A DNA stretch of 6,784 nt, taken from contig JAZQDA010000086.1 in NCBI GenBank assembly GCA_045546535.1, positions 1 to 6,784 of the forward strand, given 5' to 3'. The stretch's first letter is position 1, and every line of letters starts with the position of its first letter. Positions 6,056-6,784 of the stretch are shown here, one piece after another. The position numbers and the translations under genes are program-made. This DNA comes from RGIG1828 sp045546535. Its GTDB lineage: Bacteria > Bacillota > Clostridia > UMGS1810. The notes under the pieces were generated by a model, which saw only the letters and a program-made list of their open reading frames with translations, was not told the origin of the DNA and ran no database searches.

Positions 6056-6784
6056 TTAAGAAAGGTCCTGAACATAAATAGTTCTTACTTCATCGTCAGT
6101 TTTTGATTCTTCTTTTTTGCCGCCTGAGTTTCTCATCTCAAGGAAAGTACGTGCTACTTGCGGGAAAAGAGCGTAACTGAGTACATCTTCTTCGCTCTTT
6201 ATAAGATCCCCTGCTTCTTCTTTATATTTTTTAAGTTCGGGCTCTAAGAGGTCAGCAGGTCTTACAGTTATAACCTCGTCATCGCCTATCGCTTTCTTTC
6301 TTACCTCTTCATTAACTTCAGCAGGAAGATTGCCGTATTCACCTCTTAAGAGTCCTTTTGACTCTTTGGTAATCATTTTATATCTTTCGCCTGAAAGTAC
6401 ATTGAGTACCGCCTGAGTGCCGACAATCTGACTTGTAGGTGTTACAAGCGGAGGGTATCCGCAGTCTTTACGAACTCTTGGAACTTCAGCAAGAACTTCA
6501 TAGTACTTATCCTCAGCGTTTTGTTGTTTAAGCTGAGAAATCAGGTTTGAAAGCATACCACCAGGTACCTGATATAAAAGTGCATTAGGGTCAACACTTA
6601 ATACCTTAGGATCGAGAATACCGTCAGCCTTAAGCTTATCAGCAATGCCTCTGAAATACTCAGCAGCTTTTGAAAGCTTTTGGAGATCAAGACCTGTATC
6701 TCTTTCTGTTCCTTGTAAAGTTGCAACCATAGCCTCTGTTGACGGATTTGATGTACCGTTTGCAAGAGGTGAAAGTGCGCAGTC
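6056..6784 (-). CDS. oadA: oxaloacetate decarboxylase / transcarboxylase-type alpha subunit, C-terminal part (partial)
   Basis: The gene is open to the window edge. Its last 242 residues are present and the true start lies to the right; the ATG at 6730 is internal. The first residues in the window, DCALSPLANGTSNPSTEAMV, are the conserved end of the carboxyltransferase barrel, where most relatives have Thr in place of the Cys. The conserved PYC/OADA domain follows, with VPGGMLSNLISQL, PPLVTPTSQIVGTQAVLNV, GERYKM and RGEYGNLPAEV. The family moves a carboxyl group between oxaloacetate or pyruvate and biotin. Full-length OadA proteins carry a C-terminal biotinyl domain with an AMKM motif. Here the protein stops soon after FPQVARTFLEMR and a short charged tail (NSGGKKEESKTDDEVRTIYVQDLS, read as two parts), so the biotin carrier must be a separate protein, as in several clostridia. 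It could equally be annotated pycB-like or as a 5S transcarboxylase subunit. Confidence 0.9.
   Translation of the reverse strand, partial: DCALSPLANGTSNPSTEAMVATLQGTERDTGLDLQKLSKAAEYFRGIADKLKADGILDPKVLSVDPNALLYQVPGGMLSNLISQLKQQNAEDKYYEVLAEVPRVRKDCGYPPLVTPTSQIVGTQAVLNVLSGERYKMITKESKGLLRGEYGNLPAEVNEEVRKKAIGDDEVITVRPADLLEPELKKYKEEAGDLIKSEEDVLSYALFPQVARTFLEMRNSGGKKEESKTDDEVRTIYVQDLS

Noticed and set aside
1..6784. CRISPR, insertion sequence, prophage or defence system
   Set aside because: No spaced direct repeats, transposase, integrase, terminal inverted repeats or known defence domain is visible on either strand.

Overview
The window is AT-rich and looks like part of a chromosome from a low-GC Gram-positive anaerobe (Bacillota, class Clostridia). 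The support is strong AGGAG/GAGGTG-type ribosome binding sites, extended -10 promoters, a copper-amine-oxidase-N/CAP secreted protein, a BspA-type leucine-rich surface protein, Hsp33, and an oxaloacetate decarboxylase/transcarboxylase alpha-type subunit without its own biotinyl domain. The genus cannot be fixed from the sequence alone. No mobile element, CRISPR array, tRNA or rRNA was seen.

Layout. Positions 1-30 may be the last codons of a plus-strand gene, followed by a bidirectional terminator (47-78). On the minus strand, 1090-146 encodes a secreted CuAO-N plus CAP-domain protein. A divergent promoter region (about 1091-1253) separates it from a plus-strand run of three envelope-protein genes. 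These are a membrane-anchored protein of unknown function (1254-2027), a signal-peptide protein with a C-terminal membrane anchor (2096-2950), and a zinc-ribbon/TM/leucine-rich-repeat/Pro-Glu-tail protein (2971-4368). The run ends at a second bidirectional terminator (4380-4416). Converging on it from the right, on the minus strand, are hslO (5978-5079, Hsp33) and a HAD phosphatase (5082-4429), which overlap by 4 bp (ATGA). Upstream of them, 6784-6056 is the C-terminal part of an OadA/PycB-like carboxyltransferase cut by the window edge, with its own terminator (6003-6028).

How the genes work together. The right half is housekeeping: carboxylation/decarboxylation metabolism, then a redox-stress chaperone translationally coupled to a small-molecule phosphatase. 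The left half is cell-envelope biology. The three plus-strand genes all predict single-pass membrane proteins with the bulk outside the cell, and the third also has a cytoplasmic zinc ribbon. That arrangement could carry information or mechanical linkage across the membrane. The divergent CAP gene encodes another exported protein. The three-gene set is the most likely place for an undescribed system, but nothing in the sequence states its function.
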